A DNA stretch of 32,255 nt from Promethearchaeota archaeon (GCA_016839655.1 JAEOTW010000322.1:1-32255); one strand, 5' to 3'; counted from the first letter of the stretch, positions 15,119 to 25,076 are shown. Made by a program: numbers and translations. The notes: generated from the letters alone by a model not told the origin.

Positions 15119-18100
15119 ATGAATGAATTTAAAGTAAATGATTATATAACATTAAAGCTTGAAAATGAAAGGATTAATATTTATGTGGATAATAAGCGAT
15201 TCAGACAATGTCGATTTTTACTTTTAGATATTCCAATTACAGAGATGAAATCTTTAGATGAGATTGAATCAATAGATGAAGCTTTAGATAAATTAAGAAC
15301 TTCTAAACCAGAAAAAATCGAGATTCCTATAGAGACAGAATTTTGGGGTCATTGTTCTAATCTGCAAGTTTGGGTAGAAAATAATTATAATACATCATTA
15401 TTGCATCGAGATATCGCTTTTCCATTATTGAGAGAATTGACTAAAGCTGGGGATAAAAATGCCGAGAGCGTGTTTAAGAAAGAAATTCTTCGAAGATTAG
15501 AAAGTAAATATCCACCAGTCAGTGAATTCTTAATTAGAGGATGGTACCTTAAGTCTTTTGATGAGGAGGAATTAAAGCAATTGTTTCAAAATGATGATTT
15601 AAATTTATTGGAATCATTTATTAATGTTATTGATAATTCAAGTTGGACTTCTTATGATTACATCTTTAGTCTATTAAAATATATCACTGATAAGCAATTT
15701 TTCGAAAGAATATTACCATGGTTTCAGTATAAAGATATTGAAGATAAAATCAATATTCTAAGAGGGAAATTTATCGAGAATCTCAAGATGGAATTTATTA
15801 AAGATATTATTAATGATTCCTTAATGGATAAGATTCTAGATGCATTCAGACCAAGAGCTTATCGTTGGCAATCTAATAGTTATGATGCAATAAGAGCACT
15901 TGAAGAAACACTTAGATTCTTACCTGATAAATACAAAGATCGAATAATTAATGAATTACCAAATATAGATTTTAAAGGATTTATGGATTTATTACAGGGG
16001 GGATTTTCAAGAAAAGGTTTAAAAGAATTTTCAAATGAAACTCAAAAAAGAAAAATTGAAAGTATATTGGACGAGAAATTAATTAACTGGTATTCCAGCT
16101 TGTTAGGAAAAAGCCCTTATTCAAGAGAGAAGGAATTTGCTCCTTATAATTTCGTTAATACTTTAAAATATGGCTCTGATGATCTAAAAATAAAAGTTTT
16201 AGAATGGATAAAAACGATATCTTTTAATGAGATAATGTTTTTGCTAGGGAAAGGGATATTGACTCTCTACGATGAGAAAGTCGTTAGAGAATTTCTTTTA
16301 GATCCTGAATTAGACCTCTTTACACGACTAACAGAATATCTGGAAACTGAAAGTACATATCATACCCATGAGACTTTCAAAACATTATCAGAATCTTTAC
16401 CTGAGCAAACTAAAAATCAATTAAAAGAATGGTTTCTAACTTTGAGTGTTGAAAGCTTTAGTTCTTTCTATGAAGCAGGATTTTTAGATTTTTTAAATCC
16501 TGAAGAAAAAATAGACCTCATCACAGATTCTACTTATAATTATGTTGAAAAAGTAATAGAAATTCTTAGTAAAGATGATTCTGTTATTATAGTTAGAGCC
16601 TTTAAAGAAATCTCTAGTTATCTTTCTGAACTACAGAGACAAAAAATTTTTGTTTGGATTAAAAAAGTTAATTTAGACAAGTTAGTTTTTTTATTAGGAT
16701 CCGACTTTCTCAATTTTTTGGATAAACCTGATTTTGAAAATCTAATTAGTTCAATCTCTAAAGAAATATTAAGTAAATTATTAATCGATGTGGAGGAAAA
16801 GAGTCATACTGTAAAAAATTCTGCAATAAATAGTCTGAAACATATAGCTAATTCTGTTCCTTTAATTTTAATAAAAATGTTTGAAGAAAGTCATAAAATA
16901 TCTGATATTAAAAATCCATTGAAAATTTTTAAGCATGGTATACTCTATAGGTTAGAACCAGGAAAGCTTCAGCCAATTATTAATGATCCTCGAACTCATT
17001 TTTACGAAAATCTATTGAATATACTTAATGAGGAGAATCCAGAAATAAAAGCCCAAGCAATTTATATGCTTGAAAATCTCGGTGAGGAAGGTACCGATTT
17101 TGTTAAAAAGACTATTAGCATTCTTAAGGGGGAAGAAAAATGTAAATTTCTTTATGATATTACAAATGGGGGGTATTTCTATTATAGAGAAAATAAAGAA
17201 CTATTTAATAATCTCATTGAACAAATAGAAAAAGAAACATCTCATAATTTAATTGAATCTTTATTAAAGTTATTTATACAGCACTGGAAGAATACAGATT
17301 ACAATCATAGATTCCTATACAAAAGCTATATATTCAGAACACTATCCATGTTAAAAGATAAAGTCAATAATGAGATTTCAATTTTATTAAAGAATAAAAA
17401 TGGACTTTTATACTTGCATTTATATTTTGAAGGGCTTCTTGATTTTTTAACAAAACCAGAAATTGCTCAGTTATTTAATGATTTTAATATGGATCTTTTA
17501 GTGAAACAATTCATGGAATATAACACAAATGCTGAAGAGTGGGAAGAGGTAGATTGGAGGATTGATCGCGTTGAAAAACTAGGAGAGTTTGGAGTCAATT
17601 TTTTGCTAAGGTTACTAAAAGAAGATTTTGAATATGAAATGGCGGAAGGAATTGCATATCGTATCAAGAATCTTGCTAAAGATTATGTTGATTTCATAAA
17701 AAAAGAATTAATAAATCTACTAATAGAGGGATCCTATGAAGAAATAAGAGATTTGTTTAATTTCGAAGTTGCAAACCTTTTAGAAAAAGAAGATATATTA
17801 GAAATTTATAATAATCCAAAGTCTCATCTGCTAGAAAAATTGAATAATGCAAATGATGATAAATATCCTCCATGGCATATTGAGGAATTTCTTAGCAAAT
17901 TAGGTAAAGCTGGTGGTGATTTAATCTTTAAAATGACACAAAAACGAGATTACTTAGATCACATGAAGGGGATTTTTAAAGAAATGGGTGAAGATTTGAT
18001 TGAATCATTTATTAAGCATGTTTTAATCAATGAAAATAATTATAGATATGGAGATTGGGGGTATGAATTCATTAAAATTTTTTTTGATATCTTTTCAAAA

Positions 18101-20962
18101 GAACAGATTGTATCAATAATAGAAAGTAAAGAATATAATATTGTCGATAGATTATTACAGAATTATAATCCCTCAGATAGATGGGCCAATCATAGTATTA
18201 TTGATTTCTTTTATATAGCTTATCAAAAATTAGATGACCAATTTATCATAAAGATTCACAATAGATTACCTGAATCGTTGAAAAAAGAAATACTGCAAAT
18301 TTATGAAGAAAGTGCTTATTATTATACTGACGAACATTCTTATCGATATGCATCTTCAGAGCAAATTAGTAGTTCACAGAAAGCAAAAAAGATGGTAGAA
18401 CTACTAAAATCAAGAGTTTATCAAATCAATGAAATCATTTCTCTTAGATTAGAAAACGAAAAGACTATGTTATACATCAAGAATAGACCATTCACGCAAT
18501 GTATGCAACTTTTATTGAATATACCAATTAAAAACATTCCAAATTATGATGAGATTGAATCTATTGATGAAGCTTCTGAAATTTACAGCAATACCGAAAG
18601 AAACCGTATAGCAAAAAAAATTACTCCTGAAGAAGAATTTTGGGCACATTGTTCTAATATTCAAGCGTGGGTAGAAAATAATTATGATACACGTCTTTTA
18701 CATAGTAGTATAGCATTTCCACTTTTAAAAGAACTAACTAGACAAGGTGTTTTTGAAGCAAAAAATCTTTTTAAGGAAGAAATCACCAAGAGATTTCTTA
18801 ATGGTAATTTTACAGTAATCACATATCTATGGAAGCAACGATATTTATCCAATTTCACAAAAGAAGAATTAAATACTTTATTTCATGATTTTGATTTTAA
18901 TAAACTATTAAAATGGAAAATAAAAGAGCGATATGATTGGTTAAAAGAACTTATAGATAAAAATATTAATGTAGCTAGGGAATTTTTCAAGAATCATATC
19001 ATATCATTAATAAAGGATAAAAATTGGGAAACAATCTTACACTTATTTAGTGGTCCTTATTACTATTCCTACTTTAAGGTCTTTACTCCTGCAGAGTTAG
19101 AAATTATTTTCCAAGATTTTGATTATAGCTCCTTTTTAAAGTATACTGGAGACAAAAAGCTAAGAGAGTTGAAATTATTAGAATCTCTCGGAATTTCAAG
19201 AGCGAAAGAATTATTTAGACAATTAGTGAAGGAGTTGTTTTTACATGGAGACGCAAATTCATTAAATATGCTTTTTCGAAATAATTATTTATCAATTTTT
19301 GAAGAAGAAGAAATTAAAATTCTGCTTAAAGATTTCAATTTTAAAAAAGTATTAAATATAAAATTTCCAAGCCAGATCTTACAAATCCTCCGAAATTTTT
19401 CCAGATATAATAAGGATTTAGTTAAGGATTATATAAGAAAAGAAATTGAGAAACAATTTTTAACAAATGATTATAAATTGATTAAATCCATTGTAGACGG
19501 ACGATATCTATCTGATTTTTTCACCGAAGAAGAACAGAAATTGATTGTCAAAAAAATTCATTTTGAGAAACTAAAAAAGGAAACGACTCATAATTTTCTT
19601 TCTCTATTAAGACAACTCAGTCCTATTATTCCTATAGACTATAAAAATGAATTAAAAAGCATATTCTTAAGTGGTAATTCGGAAACAATTGAATTAATTT
19701 TAAAAGGGAACTATTTGCAGATATTTAATAAGGAAGAACTGGATAAATTATTCCAGAAATTTGATTTTAGTGGAATAAAATTGAATTTACTTAAAGAACT
19801 TAATAAATTAGGAGTCCCTATAATTTCCCACAAGTTTAAAGAGATAAGAGAAAAAAGTGATGATTTAGCTAATCTTAAACAAGAGATTGTTAGAAAGTTT
19901 GAAAATGGTGATTACAAATCGCTACTTGAGATGTTTAGGAAGAATCGATATGGAGGGAGGTATAAAGATAAACGATTGAATGATCTAATTCATAGTGATT
20001 TTCATGAGATTTTTACTGTTTTAAATGATAGTCTTAAATTTAAAGAAAGTTTTAAAAATGCTCTCCTAAAGGAAGATCCTCCTTTTTCAGTTCCATTTAA
20101 AGTGATCATTTCAAGCATAAGACATACGGCTATAGCTAAAGAAATATTTATAGAACAAGCATCTCATGCTTTGAATACAGGACCTTTAAATATAATATCA
20201 TTCGTATCAAGACCAGAATATTCAAAGTACTTCAGTAAAGAAGAATATTCTAATGTGTTTTCCTTTAAGAATGAACATATAAAATCAGAAGTAATTAATG
20301 CACTCAATAAGGATAGCTCAGCACCCTTGCCATTAATTATTTTAAAAAGGCTCGCTGAGATAGGTGATGAAGAGGCTGAATCCTATTTAAAAGAGAAGCT
20401 GTTTCACTTAATTAATACTGCTTCAAATTCAGTAATGAGTTTTTTAAATAAAGATGGATTTTTAAATTTTTTAGTAGATCTGGATACAGAATTTCAGTTA
20501 TATATTGCATTTTCTCCTGATTTAGATTATTCAGCAATTGTGAACAAATTGCACTCAACTAAAATTGGTGAATTAGTGGATAACACCATAAAGGAACGTT
20601 TCAATAAAATAATTGAAACCCTCCAACGCGAAAAACATGTATGGATTAGAGAAGAGGATTTAGGCATACTCAAAGATGCAGTCGAAACTTTCGGAGTTGA
20701 CGCTTTAAAAGGATTAATGGCACTTTATTCAAGAGATAATCAGAGTTTACAAATATTTGCGGTTAAGAATATTCTGAAATTATATCGAAAACATAAAAAT
20801 TTTCTTAAAACTGTCATTAAAAGAAAGTTAGGACATTTTTTCAAAGAAGAGTTTAAACCCTATTATAAAATATTCGATGAAATGAGAGCTGTAGATGAAT
20901 ATGGAGAACTTCTCTCTGAATATAAAAATGAATTTAATGAATTAAAATGGTTCAAAAGTTAA
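15119..20962 (+). CDS. giant alpha-solenoid protein with two EFW[GA]HCSN modules
   Basis: This protein of 1947 residues starts at ATG 15119, with a GAGGGTGA ribosome site at 15101-15108 and a stop (TAA) directly before the ATG in frame. Residues about 1-150 are the first module (EFWGHCSNLQVW from 74, YNTSLLHR, FPLLREL). Residues about 1100-1250 are a second copy (EFWAHCSNIQAW from 1173, YDTRLLHS). Between and after them lie long series of helical repeats. After the second module a repeating pattern of YL..F..EEL..LF.DFDF..LL recurs every 60-75 residues. HEAT-like solenoids of this kind are usually scaffolds. There is no signal peptide, membrane helix or catalytic motif. The chain looks like a duplication of one module-plus-solenoid unit. 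The same module occurs in the TPR protein at 971-2110. It is flanked by leader proteins C and D, so a shared complex is plausible. Confidence 0.75.
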   Translation: MNEFKVNDYITLKLENERINIYVDNKRFRQCRFLLLDIPITEMKSLDEIESIDEALDKLRTSKPEKIEIPIETEFWGHCSNLQVWVENNYNTSLLHRDIAFPLLRELTKAGDKNAESVFKKEILRRLESKYPPVSEFLIRGWYLKSFDEEELKQLFQNDDLNLLESFINVIDNSSWTSYDYIFSLLKYITDKQFFERILPWFQYKDIEDKINILRGKFIENLKMEFIKDIINDSLMDKILDAFRPRAYRWQSNSYDAIRALEETLRFLPDKYKDRIINELPNIDFKGFMDLLQGGFSRKGLKEFSNETQKRKIESILDEKLINWYSSLLGKSPYSREKEFAPYNFVNTLKYGSDDLKIKVLEWIKTISFNEIMFLLGKGILTLYDEKVVREFLLDPELDLFTRLTEYLETESTYHTHETFKTLSESLPEQTKNQLKEWFLTLSVESFSSFYEAGFLDFLNPEEKIDLITDSTYNYVEKVIEILSKDDSVIIVRAFKEISSYLSELQRQKIFVWIKKVNLDKLVFLLGSDFLNFLDKPDFENLISSISKEILSKLLIDVEEKSHTVKNSAINSLKHIANSVPLILIKMFEESHKISDIKNPLKIFKHGILYRLEPGKLQPIINDPRTHFYENLLNILNEENPEIKAQAIYMLENLGEEGTDFVKKTISILKGEEKCKFLYDITNGGYFYYRENKELFNNLIEQIEKETSHNLIESLLKLFIQHWKNTDYNHRFLYKSYIFRTLSMLKDKVNNEISILLKNKNGLLYLHLYFEGLLDFLTKPEIAQLFNDFNMDLLVKQFMEYNTNAEEWEEVDWRIDRVEKLGEFGVNFLLRLLKEDFEYEMAEGIAYRIKNLAKDYVDFIKKELINLLIEGSYEEIRDLFNFEVANLLEKEDILEIYNNPKSHLLEKLNNANDDKYPPWHIEEFLSKLGKAGGDLIFKMTQKRDYLDHMKGIFKEMGEDLIESFIKHVLINENNYRYGDWGYEFIKIFFDIFSKEQIVSIIESKEYNIVDRLLQNYNPSDRWANHSIIDFFYIAYQKLDDQFIIKIHNRLPESLKKEILQIYEESAYYYTDEHSYRYASSEQISSSQKAKKMVELLKSRVYQINEIISLRLENEKTMLYIKNRPFTQCMQLLLNIPIKNIPNYDEIESIDEASEIYSNTERNRIAKKITPEEEFWAHCSNIQAWVENNYDTRLLHSSIAFPLLKELTRQGVFEAKNLFKEEITKRFLNGNFTVITYLWKQRYLSNFTKEELNTLFHDFDFNKLLKWKIKERYDWLKELIDKNINVAREFFKNHIISLIKDKNWETILHLFSGPYYYSYFKVFTPAELEIIFQDFDYSSFLKYTGDKKLRELKLLESLGISRAKELFRQLVKELFLHGDANSLNMLFRNNYLSIFEEEEIKILLKDFNFKKVLNIKFPSQILQILRNFSRYNKDLVKDYIRKEIEKQFLTNDYKLIKSIVDGRYLSDFFTEEEQKLIVKKIHFEKLKKETTHNFLSLLRQLSPIIPIDYKNELKSIFLSGNSETIELILKGNYLQIFNKEELDKLFQKFDFSGIKLNLLKELNKLGVPIISHKFKEIREKSDDLANLKQEIVRKFENGDYKSLLEMFRKNRYGGRYKDKRLNDLIHSDFHEIFTVLNDSLKFKESFKNALLKEDPPFSVPFKVIISSIRHTAIAKEIFIEQASHALNTGPLNIISFVSRPEYSKYFSKEEYSNVFSFKNEHIKSEVINALNKDSSAPLPLIILKRLAEIGDEEAESYLKEKLFHLINTASNSVMSFLNKDGFLNFLVDLDTEFQLYIAFSPDLDYSAIVNKLHSTKIGELVDNTIKERFNKIIETLQREKHVWIREEDLGILKDAVETFGVDALKGLMALYSRDNQSLQIFAVKNILKLYRKHKNFLKTVIKRKLGHFFKEEFKPYYKIFDEMRAVDEYGELLSEYKNEFNELKWFKS

Positions 20963-20978
20963 TTGAGGAGATTGAAAT

Positions 20979-21350
20979 TTGAGAATTTTTAGAATAATTG
21001 ATGGATTTGTGACAAATTCTAGCAGTGATAGTGCAATAATCATCATAGCTTTACGTAAAGGAAAATGTCTTGAAGAAATTATGAGAAATATAGGAATCCC
21101 TGCACATTTACCTGAAGATTTCGATGCTTTTGGAGAAGACGATCTAGGTTACACTGATGGTATCGAAATAGATCATCTTATAGATGAATATGATATTCTT
21201 GTAAATGAGATTTTTACTGCTCAGTGGGGAGATTCAAATTATGAAATGCCTGATGAAGAATTTGATGCAATAAGTCGGATGGTTTCCGATTTGGAGGAAA
21301 AAGGAGGAAAAAATTTGCTTGTATTAAAATTTAGTGAAACTACAATGTAA
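20979..21350 (+). CDS. GFVTNSSS-leader protein D
   Basis: The 123-residue protein starts at TTG 20979 with a good ribosome site, GAGGAG at 20965-20970, eight bases upstream. The leader is MRIFRIIDGFVTNSSS. It is the paralogue of protein C across the giant gene, with the same blocks: IIIIALRKGK, HLPEDF, IDHLIDEYDIL, QWGDSNYEMPDEE, and the tail FSETTM. The giant gene ends 16 bases upstream. C-giant-D is therefore a unit in which two near-twin leader proteins bracket one scaffold-like protein. No known domain and no membrane segment were seen. Confidence 0.78.
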   Translation: MRIFRIIDGFVTNSSSDSAIIIIALRKGKCLEEIMRNIGIPAHLPEDFDAFGEDDLGYTDGIEIDHLIDEYDILVNEIFTAQWGDSNYEMPDEEFDAISRMVSDLEEKGGKNLLVLKFSETTM

Positions 21351-21402
21351 GAATAAAAGGAGTAATGGATTTAAATTAATAAATGTTAATGGAGAGGAAA
21401 AA

Positions 21403-21816
21403 TTGAATAAATATTTTATTATTTTAGCAGTTGGAAAAGACCAGGATTTAGAAAATCTGCTGAATTTTTACGGGATAGGTTCCCTTAAAGATAAATTTAC
21501 TCAAAGGACTGACTTTATAGAAGACTTAATCAAAGTTGGCTTGGTTGATAAAACTATCTTTGATTTAACTGATTATTATGATATTTATACCTCAAATGAG
21601 AATATAGAATTGTCAAATTTAACGAAAAAGCATAGAGATTTATTTGAAAACTCTATTTCTCCTGAGATGCTAGTCGGAATAGATCTCATTTTATTATTAG
21701 GTATCAATCAAAAAAAATATGACTTTTTAATTCAAAAGCCTGAGTATAAAGACAAATCTAAGAAATTTATACAATCTCTATTATTATATTTGAAAGATCA
21801 TCAAAATCTGAAGTGA
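21403..21816 (+). CDS. leaderless paralogue of the GFVTNSSS family (protein E)
   Basis: I chose TTG 21403, giving 137 residues, because GGAGAGG at 21391-21397 lies five bases upstream. An in-frame GTG at 21334 would instead overlap gene D and add an unfamiliar 23-residue start. The body follows the family: IILAVGKDQDLENLLNFYGI matches the strand-helix after the leader in F, DLTDYYDIY matches the DEYDIL block, and GIDLILLLGI matches the C-terminal DLILL strand. The leader itself is absent. Upstream, 21348-21385 resembles a decayed leader-coding segment. It may be a member that no longer needs, or has lost, modification. Gene F follows seven bases after its stop. Confidence 0.6.
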   Translation: MNKYFIILAVGKDQDLENLLNFYGIGSLKDKFTQRTDFIEDLIKVGLVDKTIFDLTDYYDIYTSNENIELSNLTKKHRDLFENSISPEMLVGIDLILLLGINQKKYDFLIQKPEYKDKSKKFIQSLLLYLKDHQNLK

Positions 21817-21823
21817 TTAAGAT

Positions 21824-23800
21824 TTGAGAATATTAAAGGTAATTGACGGATTTGTGACTAATTCAAGTAGCGTTGGTACTACTATTGTTGTAGCCTTAAA
21901 GAAAGGAAAGGATCTCGGTGAGATGTTGGAAAATATAGGATTGTCTTCGGATTTTACTTTACGGTTTGAGGATAAGTATGGATTTAATGAAGATGAACTT
22001 AAAAGATGGGTTGAGGATGACTTTTTAGACACAAATATATACGATTTGCAAGAAGACTATGAACTTCTACAAGCATATATAACTACACATGGTTATGGTG
22101 GAGAGATTGAAGATGTTGATCACAGTGATTTTAGAAAGAAATTTTATGACAAGACGAGAATAGACAATCTTCCGATTAATTTAGTGGGTAAAGATTTTAT
22201 TTTATTGCACAAAATTGGTGAAGGTTTTGAGTATGAGCATGAATTAAAGGAGGATATTAAGAATCGAATATGGCTTTTTATCGAACAATTAAAAAAACCG
22301 GGAATTGACATTGAACCTCGACAACCTCAGACTTATGAGGTTAGAAAAAACCTAGATCCAAATCAAAAAGAAGTTATTGAAGAGCTTGAACAAATGATTG
22401 AAACAAGAATCCCTATTGTTAAGACATTAAATATAGGAAAAATTGAGGATTTTTTAGCTTCAGACGATAAATTTTGGGGTAGAGAAAGTTTAATACCCAA
22501 TATTGAAGGTTTTAAAATTGAGGGACAGGATATTGTAGCATTAGGTTTTCATTTTAGAATGAACAATCAAGATCCAAAAATTTTACCTATATCAATAGAT
22601 AAATTTAAACGCCTTAAAATGTTAGATTTAGGATTTTATCATTGGATAGAAACCCCTGAAATATTTGGAAATCCCAAATCAGTTGAAATTCTTATATTTC
22701 CTCATTATTCTAAATTTAAAACACCTCCAGAATCGCTAGGGAAAATGACCGCTCTTAAAAGGTTACTTATTCGTGATTGTAAAGGAAAAATATTGCCAAA
22801 ACCTCTAGGAAATCTTAAAGAATTAGAAGTTCTCATATTAAGGAGCAATAATGATAAAAGAATATTCTATAATAAGAAAGGAGAAGTTCCTACTGAGATC
22901 CCTGAAACTATTGGTAAGTTAAAATCTTTGGTTGTACTAGATCTTGGATATAATAATATCGACACCATTCCTGATTCTCTTGGAGATTTAAGCTCTCTTA
23001 AATACTTAGATTTATCCGGGAATTATCTCTCTACTTTAACTAAATCAATTGGAAATTTAAAAGAATTAAAACAATTGCAACTGTATGGTAACCAGTTAAC
23101 TTCTTTACCCTTTTCATTTGGAGAGCTTAGAAAGTTAGAAAAATGTAATTTAAGTTCAAATCAATTATGTGATTTACCAGCTTCAATCGGAAATTTAGGT
23201 TCATTACAAAATCTAGTTCTTTCAGATAATAACTTAAAAGTTCTTCCAGAGAAAATTGGATATTTAAAATCTTTAACGGATCTAAATTTGGAAAAAAATG
23301 ATTTAGAGTGTCTCCCTGATACAATAGGGACGCTAAGTTCATTAAGAAGTCTAAATCTTGATCATACTAAATTAAAGACTCTTCCAGAGTCAATTGGCAA
23401 ATTAACAATGCTGAATTCACTAAGGATAAGTGATTCTCTTTTAGAAGAACTTCCCGAATCTATAGGAAATCTGAAAAATTTGAAAAATTTAAGCGTAACT
23501 TCAAATTCTTTGAAAAAATTACCTGATTCAATCGGAAAACTTCACACTCTAGAAAGCCTTTTTATATTTAGAAATGAATTAGAAGAACTTCCTGAAACTA
23601 TAGGCGATATATATTCACTAGAAACTATTCTTATGAGTAATAATCCATTGAATAAATTACCTGTATCTCTACTGAAGCTAAAAAGCTTAAAAAGCATTTG
23701 GATTTCTCAGAATCAAATGTCGACTTTTTTAAAAGAACCTACAACGTCCAAAATCATAAATGAGCTTAAAAAGAATGGAGTTTACCTAAGAGTGGATTAA
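21824..23800 (+). CDS. GFVTNSSS-leader protein F fused to leucine-rich repeats
   Basis: This protein has 658 residues and starts at TTG 21824, seven bases after gene E. The leader is MRILKVIDGFVTNSSS. Residues about 17-130 are the family body (TTIVVALKKGKDLGEMLENIGL, DLQEDYELL, KDFILLHKIG). After a linker, residues about 245-645 hold some 15 LRRs of about 23 residues with the pattern LPESIGNLKSL..L.L..N.L, the Ras-group/Shoc2-like type. LRRs of this class form a curved binding surface without catalytic activity. The fusion shows that the leader domain is a portable N-terminal cap that can be attached to a binding platform. A binding role for the whole protein is likely; the ligand is unknown. 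Confidence 0.82.
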   Translation: MRILKVIDGFVTNSSSVGTTIVVALKKGKDLGEMLENIGLSSDFTLRFEDKYGFNEDELKRWVEDDFLDTNIYDLQEDYELLQAYITTHGYGGEIEDVDHSDFRKKFYDKTRIDNLPINLVGKDFILLHKIGEGFEYEHELKEDIKNRIWLFIEQLKKPGIDIEPRQPQTYEVRKNLDPNQKEVIEELEQMIETRIPIVKTLNIGKIEDFLASDDKFWGRESLIPNIEGFKIEGQDIVALGFHFRMNNQDPKILPISIDKFKRLKMLDLGFYHWIETPEIFGNPKSVEILIFPHYSKFKTPPESLGKMTALKRLLIRDCKGKILPKPLGNLKELEVLILRSNNDKRIFYNKKGEVPTEIPETIGKLKSLVVLDLGYNNIDTIPDSLGDLSSLKYLDLSGNYLSTLTKSIGNLKELKQLQLYGNQLTSLPFSFGELRKLEKCNLSSNQLCDLPASIGNLGSLQNLVLSDNNLKVLPEKIGYLKSLTDLNLEKNDLECLPDTIGTLSSLRSLNLDHTKLKTLPESIGKLTMLNSLRISDSLLEELPESIGNLKNLKNLSVTSNSLKKLPDSIGKLHTLESLFIFRNELEELPETIGDIYSLETILMSNNPLNKLPVSLLKLKSLKSIWISQNQMSTFLKEPTTSKIINELKKNGVYLRVD

Positions 23801-23830
23801 AGAAGATAAAAAAGGAATATTTGAGTCTAT

Positions 23831-25069
23831 ATGAAAATATTAAAAATTATTGATGGATTTATTACAAACTCAAGTACCAATACTACAACGTTATTGTTAG
23901 CTATTGAAAAGAATGAAGATCTTTTAAAGTTATTGGAGAGTATTGGATTACCTGCTGATTACCCTTTAGATTTTTTCGATTTTACAACACATCAATCCGA
24001 AGTTGAGGAATTTCTTTTAAAGCATGGGGTAAATATAGCTTATATCCGTAAGAACTATAATTTAGCATATAATATAATCGAAAATCACGGTCCTGAAAAC
24101 GAAGCCGGGGGAGATGAACTCCATCGGTTTTACCTTGTCGAAAAGATGGTTAAAGAACTAGAAGCAAAATTGGATCCAGAGCTGAAAGTACTTTGCTGGG
24201 GAGATTGTCTTCATGATGGATTTCCTATTAAGACTCAACCTATTTACTCCAAGCAAGAATTTCAATCTGTTTTTAAAACCGATCAAGTTATGCTAATCAA
24301 ATCCTTACTCAAAAATAACGTTGTTGACACGATTCCATTTACTAAAGAAGAACTTATAGAAATAACCCAGAACCTTAAGATTCCTATAGAAAATCTGCTA
24401 GAACTTGATGAATATCATGATTGCTACCGCTATGAGCCAGAACTTTATAAAGTGTTTGGAAAAGAATATCTGAAAACGTTACTAAAGATAGTAAAAATTA
24501 ATCCTAATCGGGATCCCCACGCAGAACATTACCTTTATGGGATCAATGAATATAAGATTAGGCTTATCAATCGAAATATTAATGATTCACTTCATATGGT
24601 TGAATTTTTTGGTCCAGAAGGTTTTAAAGATGAGCTAGCATATATCTATAGCCTTTTTGGAATAGATGAAGTCATTAAATTCTTCAAAAATAAATCTTGT
24701 TTTGAAATGATTTCCAAAATTGACGAAACTAATTATATGGACAGCTATAAACTAAAATTAATTGCTGAGGTTGTAACAAGAAAGAAAGATGATACGGACA
24801 AGACAATCCAGGATATAAAAAATACTCTGCACTCAATTATTATAGATAAACTCGCCTCCTCCATGAAGATCGTTCTTAATTCTTTCGATACTAGGAAGCT
24901 CCAAGCACTATTACATATCCTTGAACCGTATGATGAGCATAATCAGCTTTCCATGATCTTACCCATAGTAACTTCGCTCCCACCAGAATCTATTGCCAAT
25001 TTATCATCTACGAGCTGGCCTGAAAGGGCGCTAAGGAAAATACTCGAAAAGACATTAAAAATGAAGTAA
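23831..25069 (+). CDS. GFVTNSSS-leader protein G with a long helical C-terminal region
   Basis: The 412-residue protein starts at ATG 23831 with the leader MKILKIIDGFITNSST. The body is more divergent than in A-D: TLLLAIEKNEDLLKLLESIGLP, a PLDFFDF segment, and an AYNIIENHGPENEAGGDE acidic segment. Residues about 150-412 are a helical region with no family I recognise (KEYLKTLLKIV, FGPEGFKDELAYIYSLFGI). It is the longest leader protein without LRRs. It lies 30 bases after F and seven before the LRR-DUF1963 gene, so it is probably in the same operon. The base composition is slightly less AT-rich towards the end (24800-25060), which may hint at a different origin for the tail. Confidence 0.72.
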   Translation: MKILKIIDGFITNSSTNTTTLLLAIEKNEDLLKLLESIGLPADYPLDFFDFTTHQSEVEEFLLKHGVNIAYIRKNYNLAYNIIENHGPENEAGGDELHRFYLVEKMVKELEAKLDPELKVLCWGDCLHDGFPIKTQPIYSKQEFQSVFKTDQVMLIKSLLKNNVVDTIPFTKEELIEITQNLKIPIENLLELDEYHDCYRYEPELYKVFGKEYLKTLLKIVKINPNRDPHAEHYLYGINEYKIRLINRNINDSLHMVEFFGPEGFKDELAYIYSLFGIDEVIKFFKNKSCFEMISKIDETNYMDSYKLKLIAEVVTRKKDDTDKTIQDIKNTLHSIIIDKLASSMKIVLNSFDTRKLQALLHILEPYDEHNQLSMILPIVTSLPPESIANLSSTSWPERALRKILEKTLKMK

Positions 25070-25076
25070 TGATCAC

